From contig JARGSG010000003.1 of NCBI GenBank assembly GCA_030374805.1, positions 124,001-188,000 of the forward strand: a stretch of 64,000 nt of DNA, read 5' to 3'. The notes beneath the pieces were generated by a model. That model was not told the DNA's origin, made no database searches, and saw nothing but the letters and a program-made list of their open reading frames with translations. Shown here piece by piece: positions 53,154 to 63,999 of this stretch. The translations under genes were made by a program, and so were the position numbers. The stretch comes from Gracilaria gracilis (lineage: Eukaryota; Rhodophyta; Florideophyceae; Gracilariales; Gracilariaceae). Each line of letters begins with the position of its first letter. Within the stretch, counting starts at the first letter, position 1.

Positions 53154-55792
53154 GGCCACAAGACTGGAAAACGCAACAAAGCTACGAGAGCGTCGCCAGC
53201 GAGTGGCGAAAGATATAGAACGATTGGAAAGTGCGGAAGGGGGACGGAGACAAGGTCGACCTGAGCCGACAGCTGAGCAGCAGAGACAGGGTTCCAAACT
53301 GGGGCGAGCTGATGTGGGAGAAGTTGGAGAAGTTAGAGACGATGGCGACAACGGGACCAGTACGTCAGAACATTCAAGCGTGTAGAGCGTCGGTGGTGAC
53401 GGAGGTCGGCGTAATGGCGGTGGAAGGGCGTGAGGGGGGTGCGGGCGGGGAACGGTAGTGGAGCGTTCGTGGCGCGTGCGCACGAGAGCGCAGTGGTTGG
53501 CGAAAGTCAATCAGCCGCGCCAGTGTTTGGCACAGAAATTCAACTGCGCGTGCCAAATGGAATGCGCATGGCGCGCACTGGCAACGCGAGAGAGATCTGG
53601 CGATAGCGCGCGGCGCGCGCTTACACAAACGCACATGTAAGTTTGGCATGTTGTTTTGTTTTGCTTCGCTTCCTCGTGCTCTGACCGCAGATGAACCGCA
53701 CGGCGCTTCGTCATCATGTCAAGGCGACCGCTGCCTCATCGCACCCGCTCGAGACTGCACTCCTTCGTCCCAGCCGCCTGTGAGAGCTCCACTTTCAAAT
53801 CTGTGACGTGGTAGCATCATCTGTTGACCGTGCCATGTTGGCTGGCATCCCCCTTATTGACGTTTTCTTCCTCGCGACAATCGCGCTTGTGGATACTACC
53901 GAGCCAGCACGTCAACATGATTTGCAATAATACATATTATGTATTGTACCTCTCGCTCTCAGATAGTAGAAATGCTTTCCATAACCCTCAGAACAGAGCC
54001 CAGTGCTCTAGCCAACGAATTCTTCTCTTCAGGTGATAACTAAGATAGATACCGCGCCGGCAACAGCTGCTCATGCAGCATTGCCAATTCCGCAGTTTCA
54101 TCGTTGCATACGAGTAGGATCACCGTTTCTTTGTTCTGGTATAGCCTTGCCTGTCCCAGCTATTATTTGAAGCCTCGTTTTGGTCGAATAACCTCGAATG
54201 ATAATCCGCACCCATGCAGCTTCGCACATGGAGATATGTCACCTACGCCAGCTCACCATCGGAACTACCCCTTCCGCACCAGGTCGACATCGATGATTCT
54301 ACGACCTACTATTACCTGCAAGGGCTCCAAGACAATGATTTGGAACTTCCTTCTCCTCTCTCCCTCGGCTTCCCTTTCTTTTCTCTGTAGAACAAACCCT
54401 CTCAAAAACGCATGCTGTGTCAATCTAGCATCACGCAAAACGATGAGCATAGAGATGTTTAAACCGATTATCGCCACATCAGTCTTTGAGTGTCACTCGC
54501 ACGGGCGACGAATTACTACGCTCATTATTCCAACGATGAAAGTAGTTCTTCGGCATGGGCAGTCCTTCGGATTCTTGCTAACGTTTGAAATAATGCCAGG
54601 CCAGTTCCAGCCGCCAACTGTGATAGTACGTGTAGCTAACATCATGTTACAGATGTGTGGAAGATGAATCCTTTCGACACTACAGTACTGCCGGGTTCAT
54701 TGGACGAAAATGAGGAACGACTTGGCAAGCTGAAGACGTGGATGTTTTTGATTTGCCACCGTTATCACAGATGTGGTAAAGCGCTCGGTTTTCATTTAAG
54801 CGATCAGCAAAGGTAAATAGGGTAGCCGTGAGAGTCCAGCCTCGTTCATCGCATTCTGATGGTCACAGAGCCTCTGTGACAGAAGTATGGTATAGCGTGG
54901 ATCATTTTGCGTATAAAAAGTTAGCCCTCTTAACCTTTTAGCCATAAATGGGCTCACTGTTCGAATCGCGAAAATGTCGAAGAAAGAAAAGATGTACAGT
55001 TGATGAACAACAAGGCCAACGGGCTTCATCATCTTCTAGTGTATAAGACCAGAGCTCGAGAAATAGCGCTTCTGCAGTCTCCTTTCCTTTCTACAGGATT
55101 TGACTCGAGGAAACCTTTATGTCCACGAAGGTAAGTCAATTTGAAAGTGGACATGTCAAGATGCTCACACTACGACGGCAGTATACTCCTGTACCACCAA
55201 GCAGGTTTGCAGATTTGTATCTTGTATTGTATGAGTTGCCAACATGGTGCAAGCAACATGAACACAAGTTCTGTCCAAATCCCTCATGACACTCGAGATA
55301 CAGATTTCGATATCCGTTGTTGCGTCATGCAATATGTATGGGAAAACGAAATATCGTTGAGGATATCTGCATTCCTTGATCCCTTGTCTACTCCACTTCA
55401 CGACAAAAGCAGCAATGTTTTGCTCGAAACCTACTAATATTCTTCAGCTTGACTTCGATTTCCAAAGCTTAAAGAGTAAGTGTGTGGTTATTGGAATCAC
55501 AAGTGGGAGATGAGGTCTTTTTACCTACAACCCCTGAAGAACATGAAGTAGTAGTTCTTACTCCTGTCTTCCACACCGACCAACAACAGTTCTTGTTGGT
55601 CTGGAAGACATGGAGGGACGTACACGTAGAAAGGGGTCGCGCATAGAAAGCCCACTAACTGCGTATTTCACTTGTATTCGCTCTACGACAGTATGGGGTT
55701 AAAACTTTTCGCCGTGTAACTGTTGGGCCGTTGGCGCCTATCTGGTTAACCATTCCTCTTCGAGACAATTGTGATTCTCTATCCACTCAGGT
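53154..55792. other. no supported gene
   Basis: The first 500 bases are GC-rich and probably the promoter and leader of the F-box gene. A plus-strand frame at 54104-54667 has no recognisable motif and poor codon character. The rest is AT-rich with scattered stops. Confidence 0.5.
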
Positions 55793-57118
55793 TTACGGAG
55801 AAATTGGCTTGTCCACGCGTGCAACGAACAGAACTGCATTCGTGACCGTGCTCCGTACGGCCATCAAGAAAGGTCTATCGGCGATAAATTTCGGATTTGG
55901 TCTCGGCGCTGCGCGTGTAAGAACAATTGCAGCTGTCGCGGCAGAGGCTACTGTTCCTTCTTCTGTCACTTCCAGCGTTGCAGCATGCAGTACGTCACTT
56001 AGATAAGCTTCTTTGTCCTCAGTGAGTAGCGGGAATGGAGGCTTTTGTACATCTGCTTCGAAAGCTTTTTGCAGCCCCAAGCCTTTCAACGCTTCCCTTA
56101 CACTTTTGACGCCGTACTTGAGCTTGAATCTTGGGAGTGCAACCAAGTCCAGCTTCCTCGTTGTGAGCTTCTCAGTCCAGGAAGACCACAGGGTTTCACC
56201 TTGTTCTCCGAGAAGTTTGACGACGTCATCAAGACTTCCGTCTTTGGACGGTAGCACGAACGTAGCAGCCAGAGAACCATTCCCATACGGTAGTTGGGCT
56301 ACTTGTACGCTCTGCCCGTGAGGCAAGGTACATTCTGCATAAGGAAACTTTTCCTTCTTCAACCTCATCATATCTACCTGTTCGCCTCCGTGAAAGGGTA
56401 GCTTTCGGGTCTCGGTGGGATCAAAGGACGTGGTCCATGATGCTTGAAAGAATATAGCATTGATGAGAATTGCAACTAAAGGAGATGGAAGATCATTGAA
56501 CAAATCACTGATTCTCCCCTTGGTCGCCGTCGATATCCAATTGTTTATCGGCTTTGCGGATGAAGGGTTCTCAATAAGCTCTGTTCCAGCGGAAACAAGA
56601 GTGTGTTTGTAGGACGGCAGCACAAGTGAGGTTAGCACGGCAGCAGAAGCTGAGTAGAGAGTGACAGACTTGTCGGTTGTGCTAACTGGAGCAATAGGCT
56701 TCGAAGCACCAGACGCCAATAGAGACTGGAACTGTGATCGGGTTTCGGACGAGGGAGCGGACCCGACGGAGACGAGCGATAGCGCGGATGCGATTGAATA
56801 CGGTGAAATGAGGGAATCAGGCTCGTTCAAAGCAGAAAGCAGTTTGAATCCCAGATTGTTAACGGCGGTAACCTGGTCGTCCGCAAGTGTTTTCGGTACG
56901 TCTGTCATTGCGCTACGAAGTTGTGTCGAAAGCGATTCAGGCACATTCGGCGAGAACAGGGAAAACAGTGCAATAATACAAACGAGCGGGAAAAGCCAGC
57001 GCGCCGCTCCAGAAGCTGACGGGTGAAAGCTGATAGATGTTTGCGCAAGCTGAGACGAGGAGGGCGGCTGAGTGTTTGCTCGCATGGTCTGCGTACGCGG
57101 CAGGTTGGTGCGGCGCAT
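55793..57118 (-). CDS. serpin (serine protease inhibitor), membrane-anchored or secreted
   Basis: 441 residues from ATG. A polar N-terminus is followed by a hydrophobic stretch at about residues 42-58 (WLFPLVCIIALFSLFSP), a signal peptide or anchor. The serpin fold follows: SPYSIASALSLVSVGS, INNWISTATKGRISDLF, ILINAIFFQASWTTSF and FMLRL-like strands. The hinge EEGTVASAAT has the small residues needed for loop insertion, so it is probably inhibitory. The loop then reads AAIVLTRAAPRPNP, with Arg at the likely P1 site, suggesting trypsin-like targets. The end FIADRPFLMAVRSTVTNAVLFVARV is the usual C-terminal signature. Confidence 0.92.
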   Translation of the reverse strand: MRRTNLPRTQTMRANTQPPSSSQLAQTSISFHPSASGAARWLFPLVCIIALFSLFSPNVPESLSTQLRSAMTDVPKTLADDQVTAVNNLGFKLLSALNEPDSLISPYSIASALSLVSVGSAPSSETRSQFQSLLASGASKPIAPVSTTDKSVTLYSASAAVLTSLVLPSYKHTLVSAGTELIENPSSAKPINNWISTATKGRISDLFNDLPSPLVAILINAIFFQASWTTSFDPTETRKLPFHGGEQVDMMRLKKEKFPYAECTLPHGQSVQVAQLPYGNGSLAATFVLPSKDGSLDDVVKLLGEQGETLWSSWTEKLTTRKLDLVALPRFKLKYGVKSVREALKGLGLQKAFEADVQKPPFPLLTEDKEAYLSDVLHAATLEVTEEGTVASAATAAIVLTRAAPRPNPKFIADRPFLMAVRSTVTNAVLFVARVDKPISP

Positions 57119-57622
57119 AAGAGCTTCCGTCAGAGCAGGTGCGAGTGAGTGGTGGCCTCCTTAGGCAGTCGCTGTGTCGGAGCTTAGGCATCCTAATGCA
57201 CCGTAAAGGCTTGCAAGGGCAAGCATCGAATGCTGCCCGCGCTTTGGGGCGGAGTTGGAAGGGGCTGCCAATGGCTCGTAGATCCAGCAATGACAGCAGA
57301 GAAACCTTCTCGCTCCACGGGTGGAATCGACACCGGACACACGTAGCAGTGTACAGGCATGTGTTCCATACATGGTCCACCATAACACCGGTGCCATTGG
57401 CTGCACTCCAACACTGTAGCACACACCAAGGTCATCGTCATCCTGCCTGTGTTTCTAGATGGGCTTCGCTATCCCTGACCCTCCACCCCGTAAGACGCCC
57501 AGAGGCTTCGACGTTCCCACAAGTAAAGCAGCCGCACCGTGGCATGTCTTTAAGAGCGCCGCGCACGGCCTACATCTTCAAGTCTTGTGAGGTTGCTTTC
57601 GACAACATCATCTTCTTCCGGC

Positions 57623-58910
57623 ATGGACATTACGCTTCTTTCTGAGGTAAATGGAAAGGTTACAACCATATCAGTGCAGCCAACTGATACAATCAACCAT
57701 ATCGTGCAGCATGTGCAAAGTGCATTTTCTATTCCAGCCGCATCACAACGCCTGACTCATAATGGCAAAATTCTCGAACCATCGGCATTGATTTCATCAA
57801 CAAGGTTAAAGGACGGAGACTTGGTCATCGTGCGGATGACACCAACGTCCAACTCCCAACCCACACGTTCAAGTGCTGCCGCAACTCTCGATGTGTTACG
57901 ACGCGACCAGAATTTGATGTCTTCGTTGCGTGCAATGCATCCTCAACTTCATCAACGTATTATGAACGGCGACGAAACCGCAATCCAGGAGCTCGTCAAT
58001 ATGTCAGCCATGGCCAGAAGCAATGGTCCAATGCTTCCAACTGGCATGGATCCTATGTCTGCAGAAGCTCAAAAAGTTATTGAGGACAGAATACGCCAGG
58101 AGAACATTCAAAGCAACATGCATGCCGCCATGGAACACAATCCAGAATCGTTTGGTTCTGTCATCATGCTGTTCGTCAAGTGCAAGATTAACTCCGAACC
58201 AAATGTTACTGCATTCGTTGACAGGTGAGTGCTTTTCCAATCAACTATGGCGCGAAGCGAATTATGTATTTCATGCAAGCAATTACTAACATTTCCCATT
58301 CAACTCGGCTTACTCGTTTAGCGGTGCTCAAGCAACAATCATATCTAAAAGCTGCGCGGAGAGATGTAACATATTGCGTCTTATGGATTCTCGTTTTGCT
58401 GGAACTGCTCAGGGGGTTGGCACCGCTAAAATTCACGGACGAATTCATATGGCGCTTCTTACACTCGGCGATGAGATCTTCGAGGTTTCCTTCATCGTTA
58501 TGGATGAAATTAGTTCAGGTTATGATATGCTGCTTGGTCTTGATATGCTGCGGAAACATCAAGCTCGCATAGATCTCAAGTATAACTGCCTTCGTCTTGG
58601 ATCTGCCCGAGTTCCATTTCTCGCAGAGAAGGATATACCCAGAAGCATGCGTGGACAGGCAGGCCAATCACTTCAGCCTCCGCCACTACAAGCGCAGTCC
58701 GGAACCAATCCCCCAAACGCTGGTCTTCCATCAGCTTCAGGAGGAGGAAGCACCACGGGAAACCCGACTCCGGCTCCTGATGAAACCAAGGTTAGCCAGT
58801 TGGTGGGTATGGGATTTTCGCGCCCCGAGGCCCTTCGAGCGCTTGCAACTTGCAATGGAAACCTTGAGCAGGCCGCAGCGGTATTGGCGCAAACCAGATA
58901 CGGATTCTAA
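57623..58910 (+). CDS. DDI1: Ddi1-type ubiquitin-receptor aspartic protease
   Basis: Exon 1 is 57623-58224, then a GT-AG intron 58225-58321, then exon 2 58322-58910; 396 residues. A ubiquitin-like domain lies at residues 1-75 (MDITLLSEVNGKVTTISV). The helical region follows, then a retropepsin-like domain with the catalytic VDSGAQAT formed exactly across the intron (Asp in exon 1, Ser split). Later come GRIHMALLTLGD and GYDMLLGLDMLRKHQARIDL. A C-terminal UBA domain ends it (VSQLVGMGFSRPEALRALATCNGNLEQAAAVL). Ddi1 cleaves highly ubiquitinated proteins at the proteasome. All domains are present and the join is in frame. Confidence 0.95.
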
Positions 58911-58955
58911 CTACTTCTTTACTCGCATTGCGCTTCATATTCCACGAAGCAATCT

Positions 58956-59561
58956 TCAGTTTTGAACCATCTGCACATTAAATGAACATTTGAACGCTGA
59001 TGTCAATGGAACTAGTTCTGCTGTAACTCGGCAAGGAAGTCCTAACCGCGTCAGTGCACCGCAAATTAGCCCGCAGGGAAATACAACATAGTCCTCAGGT
59101 GTCCCAGAATGCTGAGGGGTTGGACTGACTGAAGCTAACCAACGAAAGTTATTGTCTGTTAAGACATATAATCCACGATGATTTGTACGCAAGACATCAA
59201 TGTGCTTGTTGAAAACAGCTTCCCAGAAGTCCTTGCAGATGAACTTGACCATATCCAAGTGATTTTCAAGGCGACTCCTGTGCAAAGCTAATCGCTCGAC
59301 AAGACGAGTTCCCACTTGATTTCCAAGCGCATCAAGTCGTTTCCGCTTAGCTGACAACACAGCTAGAGCATGGTTATCATTTGTCGCTGCATCCTGAGAT
59401 GTTGTCCCTGAAGAAGACAAATGCGCCTCGATTTGTTCTGGCGGATCTGGGGGGTCGAAGAAGTGCCCGCCATGGTCAAGTAGATGATAGTTGACGATCT
59501 GAGCGTGCAAAAATGTTAACGCACTTTCCGATACCGTAGTTTGATCACCAGTCGAATGCAT
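58956..59561 (-). CDS. TRAPPC6: TRAPP complex subunit TRAPPC6 (Trs33)
   Basis: 201 residues from ATG 59561 (MHSTGDQTTVSESAL). The body matches TRAPPC6/Trs33: GTRLVERLALHRSRLENHLDMVKFICKDFWEAVF, then KHIDVLRTNHRGLYVLTDNNFRWLAS, then FPCGLICGALTRLGLPCRVTAEL. It is longer than animal homologues because of a polar insert at about residues 40-65 (PPDPPEQIEAHLSSSGTTSQ). The protein is a core subunit of the TRAPP tethering complex that activates Rab1/Ypt1 at the Golgi. It is convergent with Ddi1, with 45 bases between stops. Confidence 0.92.
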   Translation of the reverse strand: MHSTGDQTTVSESALTFLHAQIVNYHLLDHGGHFFDPPDPPEQIEAHLSSSGTTSQDAATNDNHALAVLSAKRKRLDALGNQVGTRLVERLALHRSRLENHLDMVKFICKDFWEAVFNKHIDVLRTNHRGLYVLTDNNFRWLASVSPTPQHSGTPEDYVVFPCGLICGALTRLGLPCRVTAELVPLTSAFKCSFNVQMVQN

Positions 59562-60040
59562 ATTTAGTATCGGCAAAACTGTTGCAATGCGTGAAACTAG
59601 AAGCAGGACAACCTTCGGTGAGTACTGGTGGAGAAGTGTGGCAATGAATAGGAATTAGCAGCTCTAGGTTCGATACATGGAAGAAGCGCTGCGTGTTAGA
59701 TACGAGTCTGACCAATTCTTCTGCCAAGTATCTAGAACCCCCACCCTTTATGTTCACTCCGTCTATAGTCAGCCCAATTTTGGAAATCGCATTGAGGTTT
59801 AAGGATTTTTTCGCAAGTTTGGCAAATACAGGATGATTCAAACAGCATGATATGCGAGATTGTAAAAGCTCACCCAACCTCAGGTTGTAGCGTTAGCGTT
59901 CCTACTTTTGCCTAGTTGGAAAACTGCATTGATCTCACATATATATATCTACTCGTTCTTTATCTTAGTCGCGAGCAGACGGGAAAAGACAAGCTAATGA
60001 GTTTCTTTTCGCGAAACTACTGAGTTTAAGTGAACGCGCA
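59562..60040. other. intergenic, TRAPPC6/Z-ISO divergent promoter
   Basis: A minus-strand frame at 59545-59877 reads partly protein-like (ISKIGLTIDGVNIKGGG, YLAEELVRLVSNTQ) but has no recognised family and runs into TRAPPC6 in another phase; an unmarked small gene or exon is possible. A TA repeat at about 59939-59950 lies before Z-ISO. Confidence 0.4.
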
Positions 60041-61069
60041 ATGAGCAGATCTTCTTGGGGCTCTTGCGCATTTCTTCCCTCAACCTTTTTATCAGTTCCG
60101 CGTGAAAACGTCAAGTTGTCATGGGTTCAACGATCAAAAAGCACATGTAGGAAGTTGAACAATTTTGCGGAGCGAGGGTGTGGGAGAACTTCGGTCTCAC
60201 CCAGTTCTTTGCTCGATAACGCTTCAAAAGGTAGTCCACAAGCTCTTCCATCGTCTTCAGTGAATGCATTTCGTTTAGGTATAATTGGATGGCTTTCTGC
60301 CTTGGCAATTCCCACAATCTTAGCATATCTTGACGCCCATGCAGCGCATGGGATGGTAACAGACTATCTCGGAGCGTACTCATCTCATTACTACATGGTT
60401 CTGTATAATGCTTTGTTTGCATTGCTTCATTCTGGTTTAGCTTCTCTGCGTCCGCTCCTCACTCGATTCACAGGTGAAAGGCTTTATAGAATAGGGTTTG
60501 CATTGGCCTCATTGCCATCAGCTGTTGGACTCATTGCATACTTTATAGCACACAGATATGATGGAAAGGCTCTGTGGGCAATACAAGGGATCCCATACGT
60601 GCACAACTTGTGTTATTTGGTAACGTTCATTTCATTCCTGATGTTGTACCCGGCTACATTCAATCTCCTGGAAGTTGCAGCCGTGCAGAAACCGTCGTTT
60701 AGAATATATGAGAAAGGCATAATCAGAATCTCACGGCATCCGCAGCTTGCCGGGCAGGTTTTATGGTGTTTAGCTCATGGTGCTTGGATGGGAACGAGTT
60801 TCACTCTGGTCGCATGTTTGACACTGGTTGCTCAGCATTTAGTCGGTGCTTGGAATGGAGATAGAAGGCTGCGAGACAAGTATGGGGAAGAATGGATACG
60901 ATATGCAGACCGAACATCAATTGTTCCTTTTGCTTCAATTATCGATGGCAAGCAAAGCTTACGATTGAATGAGTTCGGTATTGGGTATATAGGCGTAGTT
61001 TTGTTTGTGTTAGGTACATACGCCGCCCACCCCTGGATGTTGCGTGTCGTAGGTAATCTCAAGCTTTGA
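60041..61069 (+). CDS. ZISO: 15-cis-zeta-carotene isomerase (Z-ISO), plastid-targeted
   Basis: 342 residues from ATG. The first 70 or so residues are Ser/Arg/Lys-rich, like a plastid transit peptide. The NnrU-type membrane domain follows: LFALLHSGLASLRP, then LYRIGFALASLPSAVGLIAYF, HRYDGKALWAIQGIP, YPATFNLLEVAAV, and RISRHPQLAGQVLWCLAHGAWMG with conserved His residues for heme. It ends AWNGDRRLRDKYGEEW and SIVPFASIIDGKQ. Plant Z-ISO isomerises the 15-cis bond of 9,15,9'-tri-cis-zeta-carotene between the two desaturases. Its presence marks a photosynthetic eukaryote using the plant-type poly-cis carotenoid route. Confidence 0.93.
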   Translation: MSRSSWGSCAFLPSTFLSVPRENVKLSWVQRSKSTCRKLNNFAERGCGRTSVSPSSLLDNASKGSPQALPSSSVNAFRLGIIGWLSALAIPTILAYLDAHAAHGMVTDYLGAYSSHYYMVLYNALFALLHSGLASLRPLLTRFTGERLYRIGFALASLPSAVGLIAYFIAHRYDGKALWAIQGIPYVHNLCYLVTFISFLMLYPATFNLLEVAAVQKPSFRIYEKGIIRISRHPQLAGQVLWCLAHGAWMGTSFTLVACLTLVAQHLVGAWNGDRRLRDKYGEEWIRYADRTSIVPFASIIDGKQSLRLNEFGIGYIGVVLFVLGTYAAHPWMLRVVGNLKL

Positions 61070-61400
61070 CCTGAGATGTACTCGCAGTTCCAAGGTCATG
61101 CGGGTACACAGGGTATTACGCTTCACACTTCTACAGAACACCGGAAAGAACACCACCTGTTATCAGAGCCATGATATCAATGTGAAAAGATCGTTGAGCG
61201 TTGTTGTGTTGGCGATATATTCTTGAGTTTGTTACGTCACTCTGATCACCAATCGCATCACAAAATGCTTCATGTGCACGTAGGAACCGGATTCTCCGAG
61301 AACTTGTTTCAACTCATGAAAGTCTCAGACAATTATAAATATAATCTTTACAAGAAGTTTGTGTCGCATGTCATTCTGTTTTACGGATTCATGGTATGAA

Positions 61401-62051
61401 CTAGTCCTTCTTGGTCTGTTTTCTTCTGACAGGTTCAGATTTGTAGCGAACTCCTTTTCCTTTGTAAGGTTCAGGAGGTCGATACGATCGTATTGTAGCG
61501 GCAACATGATGAACCTTTGAGCGATTAATACCGGCGACCTGAATAAGCTGCGGATTCACAACATTAATAAAAACGTCGCCATCATCGAGAGGATGCTCGA
61601 CAACGTGAGAAAAGCCGAGTCTCAGAACCAGTTTGTTCTGATCTGGGATCGCTTCAGCTCGATACCCGACGCCATGTAATTCAAGGTTGACAGCAAACCC
61701 TTCAGTTACACCGCTAGCAAGGTTTTTAGTAACCTTTAAAGCGTCACCGACGCCCCAATAGCAAACCTGCACATTTTGTTCGGATTCTTCAACACCAATC
61801 GGTCGAAACAGTTGAATTTTGGACGGATGAAATGTTTGATAGGTTTCTCCCAGCGGTCCTGCGGCAAATACTGCGGTTTTCTGCCACTGATCGGGGGGAT
61901 AGAAGAAAACCCCGACACCAGGTTGAGTTGGTGCCCTTATCTGTTTTGCTGGTGGGATTAGCCGGGTGGATGATGGATGAAATCGGACATAGCGCGCGAG
62001 ATACTTGTAGAACTGCTTGAGAGTAACAAACGGTAGGGAACGCGAAGCCAT
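61401..62051 (-). CDS. mitochondrial ribosomal protein uL6
   Basis: 216 residues from ATG (MASRSLPFVTLKQFYKYLARYVRFHP), with a basic presequence-like N-terminus. The body follows bacterial L6: the GVTEGFAVNLELHGVGYRAEA strand pattern, LVLRLGFSHVVEHPL, GINRSKVHHVAATIRSYRPPEPYKGKGVRY and a basic tail. uL6 sits near the factor-binding site of the large subunit. Red-algal plastids generally encode their own L6, so the mitochondrion is the likelier destination (inference). No intron is seen. Confidence 0.88.
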   Translation of the reverse strand: MASRSLPFVTLKQFYKYLARYVRFHPSSTRLIPPAKQIRAPTQPGVGVFFYPPDQWQKTAVFAAGPLGETYQTFHPSKIQLFRPIGVEESEQNVQVCYWGVGDALKVTKNLASGVTEGFAVNLELHGVGYRAEAIPDQNKLVLRLGFSHVVEHPLDDGDVFINVVNPQLIQVAGINRSKVHHVAATIRSYRPPEPYKGKGVRYKSEPVRRKQTKKD

Positions 62052-62628
62052 GGAAACCGTCGAGGCGCAATCGTACGCATGTGCCTGCCGCGGGCGGGAT
62101 GTGCTCTGATTCTTGGAGGTGGGATCTACTCTCGCCTCTCACTGAATGCTAATTACCAATGGCAAATAGTAATTACTCGTTTTCATTTCGACATTTTTGG
62201 GGGAATCAAGAAGCAGACCAGGAAGTGACGGAGTCCTGCTCATCACCTCCGCAAGGCAAGTGATCGTCGATGGGCGGCATACTATGCCATGAACACATCC
62301 TCGCTTCATCATCAGTTTCATATTGCGTACCATCGTGTCTTTTGTTCTTTCGGGGCTCTATTTTCGGCTTTTGAAACAATAGAAAGGCGATAAATTCAGA
62401 CGCCAGAAGCCAAGACAAAGAAGATAATTTGCGGTTTCTTCTATTGGTTACTAAACTCGGATTTTCCGAGATCATTCCGTTCCTTACTGAAGGACTGAGT
62501 TACGTTTCGCATTTCTCCCCTAAGAAGAAGAAAGTTCAAATTGCGCCCATTTTGAACCCTGATACTTGAAAAGGGAGGCGCCCTTGACAACAATAACAGA
62601 AAGGCTGTTGATTCAAACTGTGGCCAAT
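62052..62628. other. intergenic, uL6/bS18 divergent promoter region
   Basis: No supported gene; only short frames without motifs on either strand. Confidence 0.6.
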
Positions 62629-63770
62629 ATGCAAAGAGGTGTTTTGCAGCTGACTCGCCAGTTTTTGCATGCTAGGCCTGCACCAAACATTCACATGGTG
62701 CTAAGGAGAGCGCTAGCGAGCAGCGGTGATTCTTCGGGACCAAATGATACGGAAGTGGACTCAGAGAAGCACCCGGTCGATGGATTCTTTGACGAAGAAA
62801 ACATAGCGTAAGTTACCCAGACGATCTCTATCCAAAGAAAAGTCTCTTTTTTGTTATGAAGCATATGGATCTATACGAAGGGTTTGACAGAACGCGATAT
62901 AGCATTTGCTAACTTGTGAATGTTGTTCTGACAATCATAGAGACTTGTCTCCCTTGGAAGTTGCCCGTATGCGTGTAACCTATGGTCTTGTCAAAGAACA
63001 CACGGATGCAATCGAGAAAGGTCTTCCAGGCATAGATCCCGATTCCAACCCGCTAATTGACCCTAGATCTGTACGTTGGTTTCTCGTGTGAATCATTCTA
63101 CCTTTCGACCAAACGCCTCTGTTAGTGGAGGATGTCTAACCTCTTATATGGATTCGTTACCTCTGATATGATTCCTAACGCGCGCTATTCACAGTTTCAT
63201 ATTCGCACATTACCTGAATTTCCTCCAGAAGTGCTAAAGCAGTTCCGGAAAGAAATCCCGCCTAATGTGGCTGCAGAGAGTCGTTCCGTTTCAACATACA
63301 ATTTATGGGAGTCGATACAAAGCGGAGAGACACATGAGCTGCTGGAAGAACACAAGGAAACTAAGGACAATGAATGGACAGCAGTCGATGAGCGCACAAT
63401 GCCTGCAGGCCAATACTCTCGGCTTCACAGACAATCGGTAACGAGTAGGACCGGAATATCAATGCGCACACCTGCGACCGCTGCTCAGCCGACGCCCTTC
63501 ACTACAAAGAAAATGAAGAAGGGCGACTGCCCTTTGAAGGACGAGCGAGGAAGATCTAGAGTTGACTTTAGGGCTGTGGGAACTCTAAAGGCATTTCTTT
63601 CGGACAACTTGAAGATTTTGCCTCGAAAGAAATCGGGGTTGTGCGCCAAGTCGCAAAGAAAGCTAGCAAAAGCTGTCAAAACTGCAAGAACAATGGCTTT
63701 GTTGGATCCGGAACCAATCCCAAGACTAACGGTCGAGGAGATGACGGAGATAGAGAGACATCTTCCGTGA
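62629..63770 (+). CDS. mitochondrial ribosomal protein bS18, three exons
   Basis: Exons are 62629-62807, 62941-63070 and 63195-63770, with GT-AG introns of 133 and 124 bases. The join gives 294 residues. The N-terminal part (MQRGVLQLTRQFLHARP) looks like a presequence. A long polar extension follows. The last 85 residues carry the S18 domain: DCPL, then VDFRAVGTLKAFLSDNLKILPRKKSGLCAKSQRKLAKAVKTARTMALL, the bacterial S18 signature. It is far longer than bacterial S18 (about 75 residues), as often in mitochondrial ribosomes. A partial copy of its 3' end lies at 63887-63999. The start is the first in-frame ATG. Confidence 0.85.
63641..63753 (+). repeat. source copy of a 113-bp direct repeat (3' end of bS18)
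   Basis: Repeated at 63887-63999 with a single base difference inside (GGCTTTG against GGTTTTG). The offset is 246 bases. Confidence 0.9.
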
Positions 63771-63834
63771 GATGTGGACGGGTTAGATATGTAGGAGTTA
63801 TGTTGAAAATCGAGTGATGATATCCGGGGCACGA

Positions 63835-63884
63835 GACAGAAAAATTCGGGCCCGAGTCGAAGACGAGGGACCAATTTTTCTGTC
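63835..63884. repeat. inverted repeat between the two bS18 copies
   Basis: GACAGAAAAATT (63835-63846) is inverted at 63873-63884, with a GC-rich loop. The right arm ends two bases before the duplicated segment begins. Confidence 0.75.
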
Positions 63885-63886
63885 GA

Positions 63887-63999
63887 GTGCGCCAAGTCGC
63901 AAAGAAAGCTAGCAAAAGCTGTCAAAACTGCAAGAACAATGGTTTTGTTGGATCCGGAACCAATCCCAAGACTAACGGTCGAGGAGATGACGGAGATAT
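63887..63999 (+). repeat. second copy of the bS18 3'-end repeat
   Basis: A near-identical partial copy of 63641-63753, running to the window edge. It may continue beyond and form a longer duplication. Confidence 0.9.

Noticed and set aside
54104-54667. 187-codon plus-strand frame
   Set aside because: No motif, poor protein character and no splice support.
57139-57645. 168-codon plus-strand frame upstream of Ddi1
   Set aside because: Low-complexity, no domain, and it overlaps the serpin promoter and the Ddi1 start region in another frame.
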